Source: CAZABP01 sp964483245
Lineage (GTDB): Bacteria; Planctomycetota; UBA1135; UBA2386
Reading direction: 5' to 3'
DNA length: 55,076 nt
NCBI GenBank assembly: GCA_964483245.1
Contig: CAZABP010000032.1
Span: forward strand, 1 to 55,076
The translations under genes and the position numbers were made by a program. Shown here one piece after another: positions 44,106-53,327 of the stretch (its first letter is position 1; each line of letters starts with the position of its first letter). The notes below the pieces were generated by a model. That model made no database searches. It saw only the letters and a program-made list of their open reading frames with translations, and had not been told where the DNA came from.

Positions 44106-45281
44106 TCACTTGGCGGCGGGTGCCGCCCGCAGCGCGACGAACAGGTTCAGCTCGGGTGGCTTGCCGCCGGTGCGCTGCTCGACGACATGATCCGCCAGCA
44201 CGATGGTCCGGTAGTCGGTATCGGCCGCGCCGCCCCAGGTCTCGTTGGTGCCGTCGACCTTGATCACCAGCGCGCCATCGTCGGCGAGGGTCAGGCTGCC
44301 GGTATAGACGAAGTCCACATCGCCAGCCCCGGTCGCTTCGATCCGGAACGCGCCCTTGTCGTTGATGACCAAGGTGCCGGTTGCGGCGTCGGTGCCGGAC
44401 CGGGCGGGGTTCACGAACAGCGTGTGGGCGCCGAGCCAGTACGTCCCGGCGAGCTTGGCCAACTCCCCTTTGGCAGCGCGCTTGCGGATCAGGACCAGCA
44501 GCCCGGCTTCGCCGTCCGTCTCGTCTTCGTCCAGGCCGACCGCCAGGTTTGCGATCGCGCTCGCGAGGAACACGCGCTCGTCCTTCTCCTGCGCGTCTTC
44601 GTAGGTCACCGCGAGGTCGATCCGGCCGTCCTCGAACGACTTGACCGTCCCGCTGAACGTCAGGCTCGCCTTCGTCGATTCGATCCCTTTGCCGGCCGTG
44701 ATCTTGCCGGCGGCATCCACGGTCAGCGTGCCGGCGACCGTACGGCCGACGTTGTCCGGCGACTGCACGACCGACTTCGAGAAGATCACGTGCTGCGAGA
44801 ACAGGTGCCAGTCGCCCTGCAGGCTGCCGGTCCCGCGCACGACCGGCAGGCCGAAGAACAACCCGACCGACGTGGCCGTGTTGTCCGTGAACCGGTCCGT
44901 GAAGAAGTACGCCCCGGTGTCTCCATCCAACCCGTAGCCGCCTGCATAGCGCGCGCTGGGCAAATTGGAGCCGCGCGGCACGATGACGGCAAAACTCCCG
45001 GTCTTGGCCAGTTGATACGCCGCCGCGCCGCTCGTGCTCGTGCCCCGGCCGATCTTGTAGTTGCCATCGTCCCCGAGGATCAGCGTCCCGCGATCGCTGC
45101 CGACCGACGCCGGCGGGATCGGGAACTGCGGGAACGCCCGCGTGCCGAGCAGCCCGACCAGGTAGTGCGTCCGGCTCAGCGTGACCTCGGAGCTGGACTT
45201 GACTTCCTTCCCGCCCTCGGCACAGGCCGCGAGCGAGAGGCAGGCGAGCAGAAGAGAAGGAGCGCGCAGCGCGTGGTGCAT
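44106..45281 (-). CDS. Beta-rich lipoprotein, unknown
   Basis: The product has 391 residues. MHHALRAPSLLLACLSLAAC is a lipoprotein signal (Cys20). The mature chain alternates short strands and loops with repeated elements GTLILGDDGNYKI, GTLTVDAAGKITAG, GTLVINDKGAFRIEA and GSLTLADDGALVIKV, i.e. several similar beta hairpins, suggesting a propeller or stacked barrel. No family is recognised. It is divergent from the DUF3187-like gene, with the second three-hairpin element between them. Confidence 0.8.
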   Translation of the reverse strand: MHHALRAPSLLLACLSLAACAEGGKEVKSSSEVTLSRTHYLVGLLGTRAFPQFPIPPASVGSDRGTLILGDDGNYKIGRGTSTSGAAAYQLAKTGSFAVIVPRGSNLPSARYAGGYGLDGDTGAYFFTDRFTDNTATSVGLFFGLPVVRGTGSLQGDWHLFSQHVIFSKSVVQSPDNVGRTVAGTLTVDAAGKITAGKGIESTKASLTFSGTVKSFEDGRIDLAVTYEDAQEKDERVFLASAIANLAVGLDEDETDGEAGLLVLIRKRAAKGELAKLAGTYWLGAHTLFVNPARSGTDAATGTLVINDKGAFRIEATGAGDVDFVYTGSLTLADDGALVIKVDGTNETWGGAADTDYRTIVLADHVVEQRTGGKPPELNLFVALRAAPAAK

Positions 45282-45423
45282 CGGTAGGGGACCCAGGCGA
45301 GGGGGAGAAGTGTAGCGAGGGGCCTGCAGCCGGCCAGACGGGGTATCGACGCAGATCCGTTGTACGCTGAAGGCGCGCTGGAGTCGGGATCCTGTTTGCT
45401 CCTGCGCAGCTGGGCATGCGTGC

Positions 45424-45513
45424 CGTCGGTGAGCGTCGCCGCCACAGCGGCGTGAGGGCCGCTGGTTTCGCAGCGTCGTGGTCGCCGCGTCGCGGCGATG
45501 AGAGAACTGTCAC
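45424..45513. repeat. Dispersed 90-bp three-hairpin element, copy 2
   Basis: This is the partner of 2519-2608: same length, same three stems, with compensatory changes at 45463/45472 (T-A instead of C-G) and 45482/45498 (T-A instead of T-G). It lies between two divergent envelope-protein genes, 30 bases before the start of the plus-strand one. Confidence 0.75.
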
Positions 45514-45542
45514 CAGCGCGGCGCGGTCGTTAGCCTGCGCGC

Positions 45543-46577
45543 TTGGCATCCGGGCGCGACACGGTATCGATCGGGGTCCTGTCCGCGCTCGCGGCGTGCG
45601 CCACCCAACCGCGATTCGACGGCCCGCTGCCGGTGCGCAGCCAACACCCGGCGCAGCTGGCGGTCCTGCAGATCGCACCCCAACCGGTGACGCCGCCGGG
45701 GCCCTGGCAAGCGGAGCTGCGGCTCGACACCGCGTACTCGAGCCTGTTCCTCGGCGGCCAGGGCGGCGGCAACGACTTCTACATGGATGGTGAGCTGGCG
45801 CGTTCGGCGGCGCGCATGCGCTACGGGCTCGGCAACGGGCTCGAGTTCGGGTTCGAGCTGGCGGCGATCCACAGCGGCGGCGGCTTCCTGGACGAGTTCA
45901 TCATCGACTGGCACGAGTTCTGGGGCTTCCCGGACCAGGGGCGCGAGCAGGCACCGAAGGACGCGTTCCTCGTGCAGGCGCGCGAGCAGGGTGACGTCGT
46001 CTACACGATGCAGCGGGAGAACTGGACGCTGTGCGACATCCCGCTGACGTTCGGCTGGGCGCCGGTCGTGCCGACCGCTGAGCGGCCGTACGGCTTCAAG
46101 CTGACGGCGGCGGCCGACGCGCCGACCGGCAACGACGCGCGCGGCTACGGCAGCGGCGACTGGGAGTTCGCGCTCGGCGCGCATGCCGAGCTCTGGACCG
46201 GCGCGGTCGCCTGGACGGGGCATGTCCAACACACGCTCGCGGAGACGCCGCGCCCAGGCCGGGACCTGGGGTTCGAATTCGCGGACGTGACGGCTGCGGG
46301 CCTGGCGGCGCAGATCGCGCTCGACGACACGTGGACCCTGCTCGGGCAGGTCTCGTTCGAGACGTCGACGCTGCGCCGACTGGGATTCATCGAGGCGGAG
46401 CGGGACCAGTGGCTGCTGTGGGTCGGCACCCGGGCGCGGCTGACCGACCGGATCGGGTTCGAGCTGGTCGTCGGCGAGGACCTGGAGGGACGCGTGGCGC
46501 CGGACTTCACGGCGTACGCGTCGTTCGTGCTGTCGCTCGGTGGCAGCGGCGGCCGGGCGGCCGGGACCGTGCCGTAG
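45543..46577 (+). CDS. Outer-membrane barrel-like protein (DUF3187-like), lipoprotein
   Basis: The product has 344 residues. The only start in this frame that keeps the signal is TTG at 45543. VSIGVLSALAAC is a short lipoprotein signal (Cys19). The mature part alternates aromatic strands (FELAAIHSGGGFLDEFIIDW, WAPVVPTAERPYGFKL, WTLLGQVSFETSTL) and looks like a DUF3187-type beta barrel of the outer membrane. The exact role is unknown. The three-hairpin element ends 29 bases upstream. Confidence 0.72.
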   Translation: MASGRDTVSIGVLSALAACATQPRFDGPLPVRSQHPAQLAVLQIAPQPVTPPGPWQAELRLDTAYSSLFLGGQGGGNDFYMDGELARSAARMRYGLGNGLEFGFELAAIHSGGGFLDEFIIDWHEFWGFPDQGREQAPKDAFLVQAREQGDVVYTMQRENWTLCDIPLTFGWAPVVPTAERPYGFKLTAAADAPTGNDARGYGSGDWEFALGAHAELWTGAVAWTGHVQHTLAETPRPGRDLGFEFADVTAAGLAAQIALDDTWTLLGQVSFETSTLRRLGFIEAERDQWLLWVGTRARLTDRIGFELVVGEDLEGRVAPDFTAYASFVLSLGGSGGRAAGTVP

Positions 46578-46825
46578 GGATCCAGGGTCGACGCAGGTGC
46601 GGATGTCCAGAGGCGGCGCGGCCTGGCGATGCTTCACATAACGACCATTATCGGAATGAAGAGCCGGCTCCCCCTCGTGCCTCCCCTGGGGTCAGTCCGC
46701 CCTCTCTCCCGGGTCCGCCTGCACACCTTGAGGTGATGCCCGACACCGCGTAGCTGCAGCGTTCCACCGCCGAGCCGGACCGGCTCCGCGGCACCACCAT
46801 CAACCTCCGTCCGGCAAGGACTTCC

Positions 46826-47914
46826 ATGCACCCGATCCGTCCCTCCCTCCTCGCAGCTGCCTGCTGCGCAGCCGCCGGCCTGCTCCCGGCCCAGACCTCG
46901 TTCATCTCGCCGGTGACTGCTTCCGCTGCGGCCGGCTCCACGCAGAACTCGTTCCCGTGGGCCAGCGGCGTGGTCCGCCGCTACCAGCAGATCCACTCCG
47001 ACATCACGATGGCCGGCGCGATCAAGAGCCTCGCGACCCGGGTCAACGAGAACACGACCAACTACACCGGCACCGCCACGCTCGACCTCGAGATGTTCAT
47101 GGGTCAGGCGGCGACCGGCTACGACGGGATCTCGCAGATCTTCGACAACAACTACCTCGCGCAGACCAAGACGAAGGTACTGACGCGCAAGATCGTGACG
47201 CTCGGGCCACAGGGTCAGAACACGACGCCGATCGGCGTGTTCACGAACATGACGATCCTGTTCGACACACCATTCCCGTATGCCCCGACCCAGTCGCTGA
47301 TCTGGGAAGCGGTCGTCTACCAGAACACCATCGTGACGAGCTTCGGCGCGTCCGATGCCGACGTCTCGACGATGACGAGCGGCACGCTGACGACGACCGG
47401 CACCGGCTGCATTGCAACGGGCCGCACCGCGGCCATGACGCAGAGCGCGTTCATCCAGGACATGGGCGGCGCGTTGAGCTACGCGGTCGGGACGACCAAC
47501 GGTCCGTCGTCGGCACCGGTCGTCCTGTCGATCGGCGGCACGAATCCGAACATCATGGTCCCCGGCATCATCTGCGGCGGGCTCTACACCGATCTGCTCA
47601 TGAGCTTCGCGATCGGCACGACGACTGCTGCCGGCGCGATTCCCAACACCGAAGGTATCGGCGTGTCGATGCCGAACACGATCGGCGGCCTGGTCTTCTA
47701 CTCGCAGCAGCACGCGATCGACCCGGGACTCAGCGAGTACTTCAAGCTGGCGAACTCGAACGGCCAGCAGGTGACGGTGCCGATGCCGAACCTGACGAAG
47801 TCGGTCAAGGTCTCGCGCATGACCAACAATGCCGGCGGCGCGACCGCAGTCAGCGGGCTGCGGTTCAGCGGGAGCTCGATCGGTCACGGCCTCGTGATCC
47901 GCTTCGACTTCTGA
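46826..47914 (+). CDS. Secreted beta-rich protein, tandem paralogue 1
   Basis: The product has 362 residues. A signal peptide of about 26 residues (SLLAAACCAAAGLLPAQ) is followed by a Thr/Ser/Asn-rich chain: FPWASGVVRRYQQIHSD, TLDLEMFMG, SLIWEAVVYQN, PGIICGGLYTDLLMSF. The next gene encodes a paralogue with the same motifs in the same order. No domain with a known function is recognised. The single Cys pair (TGTGCIATG and ICGG) may form a disulfide. The preceding 248 bases (46578-46825) hold no gene. Confidence 0.8.
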   Translation: MHPIRPSLLAAACCAAAGLLPAQTSFISPVTASAAAGSTQNSFPWASGVVRRYQQIHSDITMAGAIKSLATRVNENTTNYTGTATLDLEMFMGQAATGYDGISQIFDNNYLAQTKTKVLTRKIVTLGPQGQNTTPIGVFTNMTILFDTPFPYAPTQSLIWEAVVYQNTIVTSFGASDADVSTMTSGTLTTTGTGCIATGRTAAMTQSAFIQDMGGALSYAVGTTNGPSSAPVVLSIGGTNPNIMVPGIICGGLYTDLLMSFAIGTTTAAGAIPNTEGIGVSMPNTIGGLVFYSQQHAIDPGLSEYFKLANSNGQQVTVPMPNLTKSVKVSRMTNNAGGATAVSGLRFSGSSIGHGLVIRFDF

Positions 47915-47931
47915 TCAGCCCACGCAATGCG

Positions 47932-47956
47932 CCGCGCCACGGACTCCGTGGCGCGG
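47932..47956 (+). terminator. Strong hairpin after tandem paralogue 1
   Basis: A perfect 11-bp stem (47932-47942 with 47946-47956) with an ACT loop lies 18 bases after the stop. There is no T run, but it is long and GC-rich enough to act as a terminator or 3' stabiliser. Confidence 0.55.
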
Positions 47957-48296
47957 TCCAGCGCTCGGGTGTCGGCTCGGAACCCGGGCCGGACGGTCCC
48001 CGACCGACGGCCCCCGCCGACCTGCAAGGGCTCGTCTCGCGGAAGAGCACGATCCGGCCGTAGCACCGCGACAGCCGCTCACCGGCAGCACGATCGGCTG
48101 CTACTTGGTCCGGCGCTCCGACGCATGAAGCACCGCCTCCGGCGGATGCACGCTGGAGGAGTCTCCTGTGGACAAGGCCTGTCCGTCAGGGAGGCCCCTG
48201 GTATGGTGGCCCCGTTCCGGACTCCCGGTCCGCGAACGGCTTCCTACCGGCCCGTCCCCCGATCGGCCGGCTCCACCCATCTCTCGAGGCTATTCC
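47957..48296. other. 340-base leader region of tandem paralogue 2, no gene
   Basis: Open frames here are arginine-rich shadows. Several small inverted repeats are seen, for example GGACA/TGTCC around 48172-48186, so the region may be a structured 5' leader. No clear promoter is seen. Confidence 0.4.
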
Positions 48297-49382
48297 ATGC
48301 ATCCGATCCTTCCTGCGGCCGTCGTGGCCACTGCATTCTCATTGGCGGTCGCGGACGCGACTGCCCAGACCTCGCAGGTTTCGCCGGCTACGGCCGCCAC
48401 GACCGAGGGCAACGGTTCCAACGGGTTCCCGTGGACCAGCAGCACGGTCCGCCGTTACCAGCAGGTCCACTCCGATCTGACCACTGCCGTGTTCAAGAGC
48501 ATGGCGTTCCGCGCCAACGGCAACAGCAGCAACTACACCGGCACGCGCGCCATCGATGTCGAGATGTTCATGGGCCGTTCGCTCGGCTACGACCGCATCT
48601 CCCGCGTGTTCGATCAGAACTACCTGCCGAACTCGAAGATGCAGGTGCTCAAGCGCCAAGTCATCAACATGGGGCCGCAGGGCCAGAATTCGACACCTGG
48701 CACGTTCAACGGCACGCTGATCAAGTTCGACCAGCCGTTCCCGTACCCGGCCGCGGACTCGCTGGTCTGGGAAGCGGTGGTCTACAGCAACACGGTGTCC
48801 GGCTCGTTCGGCACGATCGACGTCGATGGCGTGACGACCGTCGCCGGGACGCTGAGCACGACCGGCACCGGTTGCGTCGCGACCGGTCGCAGCAGCGCGA
48901 TGGCGCAGAGCGCGTTCATGCACGGGCGCGGCGCGGCGATCGCGTATGGCGTCGGTTGCACCAACGGCCCGAGCAGTGCTCCGGTCGTGATCTCGATCGG
49001 CGCCACGAACCCGAACGTGGTCCTGCCCGGCATCATCTGCGGTGGGCTCTACACCGACCTGCTGATGAGCTTCCCGGTCGGCACGACGAGTGCGACCGGC
49101 ACGATCAGCAACGGCGAGGGCTTCGCCTTCGTCCACCCGAACACGCTCGGCGGCCTGATGTTCTACTCGCAGCTGCACGCGATCGATCCGGGCCTCAGCG
49201 AGCTGATCAAGATCGCCAACTCGAACGGGCAGCAGGTCACGGTGCCGATGCCGGATCTCAGCAAGGTCGTCAAGGCCTCGCGCATGCACAACAACGCCGG
49301 CGGCACGACGGCGACCGAGGGGATCCTGTGGTCTTCGGGCACGTCGATCAGCTACGCGCTGGTCTGCCGGTTCGACAGCTGA
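48297..49382 (+). CDS. Secreted beta-rich protein, tandem paralogue 2
   Basis: The product has 361 residues. It starts MHPILPAAVVATAFSLAVA (signal peptide) and then follows the same plan as the preceding gene: FPWTSSTVRRYQQVHSD, VEMFMGRSLGYDRISRVFDQNYL, LVWEAVVYSN, PGIICGGLYTDLLMSFPVGT, GLMFYSQLHAIDPGLSE, and a C-terminal CRFDS. Identity with the neighbour is roughly half by eye, so the duplication is not recent. Function unknown; probably exported in quantity. Confidence 0.8.
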   Translation: MHPILPAAVVATAFSLAVADATAQTSQVSPATAATTEGNGSNGFPWTSSTVRRYQQVHSDLTTAVFKSMAFRANGNSSNYTGTRAIDVEMFMGRSLGYDRISRVFDQNYLPNSKMQVLKRQVINMGPQGQNSTPGTFNGTLIKFDQPFPYPAADSLVWEAVVYSNTVSGSFGTIDVDGVTTVAGTLSTTGTGCVATGRSSAMAQSAFMHGRGAAIAYGVGCTNGPSSAPVVISIGATNPNVVLPGIICGGLYTDLLMSFPVGTTSATGTISNGEGFAFVHPNTLGGLMFYSQLHAIDPGLSELIKIANSNGQQVTVPMPDLSKVVKASRMHNNAGGTTATEGILWSSGTSISYALVCRFDS

Positions 49383-49418
49383 CGCGCGCAGGCACCTGAC
49401 CGGAGGCTGGCGGCGCGC

Positions 49419-51533
49419 TCAGCCGCGCGTCGCCGCCGCCTTCTTCTTCTTGCCGCCGTCGGTCCCGGCCTTCGTGCCGGGCGCAGTCGTCGCGAGCTTG
49501 CCGAGCATGTCGGCGAGCGCGACTTGCAGGCTGGTGAAGCCGGCGTAGTGCACGGTCCGCGCCGGTAGTCCCTGCTTGCGCGCGAGGTCGAGCGCCGGCT
49601 CGGTTGCCTCGTGGCGGTTCCAGTGCAGCAGGACCAGCAGGTCCAGGCCGGCCGAGACCCGCTCGGCGATCGTCTGCACCGTCTTCTGCGGTGAGGTGTA
49701 GTTCGCCATCAGCCACTCGCCGGCGAAACCCCAGTCCTTGGCGAGCTGCTCGAACCGGGGGTGGTGGCGCCGCTGCCGTTCGTTGCCGCCGACGACCAGG
49801 ATGCGCGGCGGCCGCCCGAGGACCTGCGCCGCGGCGGCGGCTGGCGCGTCGGGGATGGCCGGGTCCTCGTCCTGCAGCGCGAGCAGCTTCTCGATCTCGA
49901 CCAGGTCCTCGCGCACGAGGTCCGGCTGCCGGATCGCGACTTCCTGCAGGATCCCGAGTGCTTCCTGCAGCGACTCGACGTCCTTGCGTGCGCGCAGCGA
50001 CCGCGCGATCTGGGCCTGCAGCGCAGCCTTCTCGTAGTCGCGGTTCTCCATCTCTTCGTACAGCGCGACGAGCTCGCACTTGATCTCGAGATGGTCGAGC
50101 GCCTGGCCGACGAACGCTTCGTTCTTCAACAGCGACTCCAGCTGCTCGGCGGCACCGCGCTGCAGCAGCAGGTCGCGCATCTCGTGGAACACGTCGCGCG
50201 CCTTGGTCCGGCTGCCCTGCATGTTGTGCGCGGTCACGAGCACCCGCATCGCCTCGATCCGTTGGTCCAGATCCACGGCGATCTGCAGCACGCGCTCGGC
50301 GGCGCGCGCGGCCGGCTCGGCCTCACCGAGCCCCAGATACTCGAGTGCAACGAACAGGATCTGTTCGGCCGCCGTGCCGCGGCCGACGTCGACGCGGTCG
50401 AGGAACTTCAGCGCGGTCTTGCGGCTGAGCTGCTTCAGCGCCTCGTGGACCGGGTAGAAGCTCTCGAGATCCGGCGTGACGTGATCCAGCGCCTGATCCA
50501 TCAGCTGCACGGCGCGCGCCGTCTCGGTCTTGTCGCCGCCGGCGAGGATCGCGGCGGCGAGGAAGAACGCGGTCCGCTTGACCAGCGCTTCGTTCGGCTG
50601 CGGCGCGCGCCCGAGCCCCTCATGTGCGGCCGCCAGCCAGCGCTGCCCCGCGGCATGATCGCCTGCTTCGTAGGCGAGGATCCCGGCGCAGAACGCCGCC
50701 TCGGGCATGACCGCCCCGAGCTCCGGCTTCGTCGCGGCGAGCCACTCCTGCGCCGCTGTGCGCTCGGTCCGGGTGGGCAGCGGCTCGAGATCCACGAAGT
50801 CGTGCAGGCGCAGCAGCGCCAGGGTCCCGTAGGCGAGCACCTGGCCCTGGATCCTGGACTCCGGTGGCGCCAGCGGCAGCGCGTGGCGCAGCCCCGCCAT
50901 CGCCTGCTCGAAGTCACTGCCGCCGAGCCGGCAGCGCGCCAGCGCCGTGTGGTAACGCGCCTGCACGTCGTGCGGCAGGCGGCCGAACGCAGCCAGCGCC
51001 ATGACGTGCTCGAGTACCCGCGCCGTGCGTCCGTCCAGTCCGGCTGCGTCACGCCGCTCGATGCGACTCAGCAGATCGGTGACCGCGGCGTCCAGGATCG
51101 ACTCGTACTCCCCGTGCTCGGCGCCGAGGAACGACAGCGCATGCACGGCGAGCTCCAGCTCACCGCACCAGAACAGCGAACGGATCACGATTGGCAGACT
51201 CGCACGCGCCATCCGGGGATCGCGCAGCAGATCGACCAACAGGCTCGGATCGCGCAGCAGGTCGGCGACCCACTCGCGCTCGCCGCGCCGGTCGTGACCA
51301 CGGATCCGGCCGAACAGGTACCAGCGTGCTGGCTCCCCTGCCGGCGCCTCCGGCAGCTCGAGGCCGAGCAGCGTGCGCGCGTAGCCGAGCAGGAACCAGG
51401 TCCCGGCGCGCGCCGGTGACATCTCGTGCAACTCGAGCAGCAGCCGGCGCACCTCGTCGCTGCGCCCGTCGCCGTTCTCGCACGCATGCACCTGCTGCAA
51501 CAGCAGGCGGTCGAGCGCAGTCTCGAAGGCCAT
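49419..51533 (-). CDS. Helical-repeat protein with C-terminal DUF2325-like domain
   Basis: The product has 704 residues from ATG 51531-51533 with GGGGGA upstream; a GTG 15 bases earlier is possible. Most of the chain is alpha-helical solenoid (TPR-like; for example AAEQILFVALEYLGLGEAEPAARAAERVL). Residues about 585-685 (PRILVVGGNERQRRHHPRFEQL, LDLLVLLHWNRHEATEPALD, GLPARTVHYAGFTSLQVAL) match the small Rossmann-like DUF2325 family, sometimes found in signalling or phage-linked proteins but of unknown function. The C-terminus is lysine-rich. It is followed on the same strand by no gene; the upstream neighbour on this strand (51612-53264) probably shares its operon. Confidence 0.78.
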   Translation of the reverse strand: MAFETALDRLLLQQVHACENGDGRSDEVRRLLLELHEMSPARAGTWFLLGYARTLLGLELPEAPAGEPARWYLFGRIRGHDRRGEREWVADLLRDPSLLVDLLRDPRMARASLPIVIRSLFWCGELELAVHALSFLGAEHGEYESILDAAVTDLLSRIERRDAAGLDGRTARVLEHVMALAAFGRLPHDVQARYHTALARCRLGGSDFEQAMAGLRHALPLAPPESRIQGQVLAYGTLALLRLHDFVDLEPLPTRTERTAAQEWLAATKPELGAVMPEAAFCAGILAYEAGDHAAGQRWLAAAHEGLGRAPQPNEALVKRTAFFLAAAILAGGDKTETARAVQLMDQALDHVTPDLESFYPVHEALKQLSRKTALKFLDRVDVGRGTAAEQILFVALEYLGLGEAEPAARAAERVLQIAVDLDQRIEAMRVLVTAHNMQGSRTKARDVFHEMRDLLLQRGAAEQLESLLKNEAFVGQALDHLEIKCELVALYEEMENRDYEKAALQAQIARSLRARKDVESLQEALGILQEVAIRQPDLVREDLVEIEKLLALQDEDPAIPDAPAAAAAQVLGRPPRILVVGGNERQRRHHPRFEQLAKDWGFAGEWLMANYTSPQKTVQTIAERVSAGLDLLVLLHWNRHEATEPALDLARKQGLPARTVHYAGFTSLQVALADMLGKLATTAPGTKAGTDGGKKKKAAATRG

Positions 51534-51611
51534 CCCGTTATCCCCCACCCCCCTATCGGTCGCCGTCCCCCTCGCCCTTGTCTGGCGCGGAACGGCTTCG
51601 CCCGGCGCGCG

Positions 51612-53264
51612 TCAGCCGCCGAACAGCGCTTCGACGGCGCCGGGCAGCACGACCGCGATGCCATCGATCTCCGGCTCGCCATGCGTGCCGCGCCGCACCC
51701 CGGCCACGAGCAGATCGCCGGCACGCAGACCAGGAGCGCTCAACGGAACCTCCCACTGCTCCTGGCGCGGACCGCCCGCCACCTCGAAGTGATCCGGCGC
51801 CACCGCCGTCACGCGCAGCAGGTCGCCCGGACTGCGACCGGGCGGGCGCTCGCCCGCGAGCGCGACCCCGGCGCGGTGCACGCGATCGAGCTGGTCGATC
51901 CACGCCTGCTGCGCCTCGGCGACCGCCGGCCGCAGCGCGTACCCCTGCGTCTCCTCGGCCCACTCGTAGAACCGGCGCAACGTGTCCCACGCCGCCTGCA
52001 CTGCCTGCACGCGGGCACCCGCCGGACGCGCCAGATAGATCTGCACCAGGAACCGGACCAGGTCGCTGCCCCCGATCTGCTCGAGATCGAGCACCGGCGT
52101 TGGGGACGTTCGCTGTTGGTCATGGAAGCCGGCGAGGATCGCGGCGTCCGGACCTTCCTCGCGACCGGTCTCCCACAGGAACTCCTGGATCAGCGATGCG
52201 AGATCCCCCTCGGCGGCTTCGAGCGCCTCGATCCCGTCGCCGTCCTCGTCATCCTCCGCGTCTGCGTCGTCAAGATGCGGCTCGTCGTCGTCGCCGAGCG
52301 TCCGGTCGATCTCGTCGAACAGCGCTTCGAGGTCCTCGTGGTTGCGCAGCCCTTCCTCCAGCCGCTCGGCGAGCGCCGCACCGAGTGGCTTGCCGGCCGC
52401 CGGCGGACGGGCTGGTGGCGGGGGCTCCTCGCCAGCGGCTGCGAGACGGGTCTGGTACTGCTGCCAGATCTCGAGCAGCAGATCCCGTGCATGCGTCAGA
52501 TCGACTTCGCTGTCGAACGCAAGCTGCTCGAGGAACGGCCCGACCACACGCCCGGGCCGCGCTTCGGCGCGCAGCGCAATGAGCAGGGCTTCCGCCTCGT
52601 CCGGATCCCGTCCGGCTGCCGTCAGCAGAGTGGCTAGGTCTGCTTCGAGATGCTCGATCGGTCGAGTTGCAGACGCGACGTCGGGACCCTGCTGGAACCA
52701 GATCCGCTCGATCTCTGCCTGCGCGAGCCGGCGCTGCGGGGTGAGGTTGCGGTAGTCGCGCTCGAACGCAGCCGCCAACTCGCGGGCATCGCGGCTGACT
52801 CCGGCACCAGCCGAGACCGAGTAGCGCCCGTCGCGCTCCGGATAGAGCCGGCCCACCAGCAGATCGCCGACCTCGAGCCGGTGACCGTGCAGCGCGAGGT
52901 CGTACTTCGCGCGGTCCTGCAGGTCGCGCAGGCGCGCCTCGCCGCCACCCGCGACCTCGACCAGGAACACGCCGGCCAGCGACTCGTGCAGTTCGTGCAT
53001 CAGCTCGGGGGCGAGCGCGACGAGGACGGTTGTGCCCAACACCTCGCTCGGTCGTTCGAGCAGGTACCACTCGTAGAAGCGGATCGTCTCAGCTTCCGCT
53101 TGCGGACCCAGCTCCGGCAGCGGTCGCACTGCCGAGCCGGTGAACTCGCGCCACGCGCGCGCACTCTCGCTGCGCAGACGCGGCTCGCGGAGCGCCTCCG
53201 CTTGCAGGCGCTGCAACAGCTCACCCGGATCCCGGTCTCGTGGTTCCTCGTTCAATGCCGCCAA
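51612..53264 (-). CDS. Large acidic cytoplasmic protein, unknown
   Basis: The product has about 550 residues. The start is uncertain: TTG at 53264 or 53255, since any earlier start would run into the divergent CvpA gene. There is no signal or membrane helix. The middle contains a strongly acidic linker (DDDEPHLDDADAEDDEDGDG) between two helical domains. The C-terminal part has beta-like segments (PGDLLRVTAVAPDHFEVAGG, GDLLVAGVRRGTHGEPEIDG) that resemble a small barrel. I recognise no family. It is the upstream partner of the DUF2325-like protein, separated by about 80 bases. Confidence 0.65.
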   Translation of the reverse strand: MAALNEEPRDRDPGELLQRLQAEALREPRLRSESARAWREFTGSAVRPLPELGPQAEAETIRFYEWYLLERPSEVLGTTVLVALAPELMHELHESLAGVFLVEVAGGGEARLRDLQDRAKYDLALHGHRLEVGDLLVGRLYPERDGRYSVSAGAGVSRDARELAAAFERDYRNLTPQRRLAQAEIERIWFQQGPDVASATRPIEHLEADLATLLTAAGRDPDEAEALLIALRAEARPGRVVGPFLEQLAFDSEVDLTHARDLLLEIWQQYQTRLAAAGEEPPPPARPPAAGKPLGAALAERLEEGLRNHEDLEALFDEIDRTLGDDDEPHLDDADAEDDEDGDGIEALEAAEGDLASLIQEFLWETGREEGPDAAILAGFHDQQRTSPTPVLDLEQIGGSDLVRFLVQIYLARPAGARVQAVQAAWDTLRRFYEWAEETQGYALRPAVAEAQQAWIDQLDRVHRAGVALAGERPPGRSPGDLLRVTAVAPDHFEVAGGPRQEQWEVPLSAPGLRAGDLLVAGVRRGTHGEPEIDGIAVVLPGAVEALFGG

Positions 53265-53327
53265 TTCGAAAGAGTCAGCCTGCAGTTGCGCAATCGCGCG
53301 CGAACATAGCAGAATCCCCCACAACGC

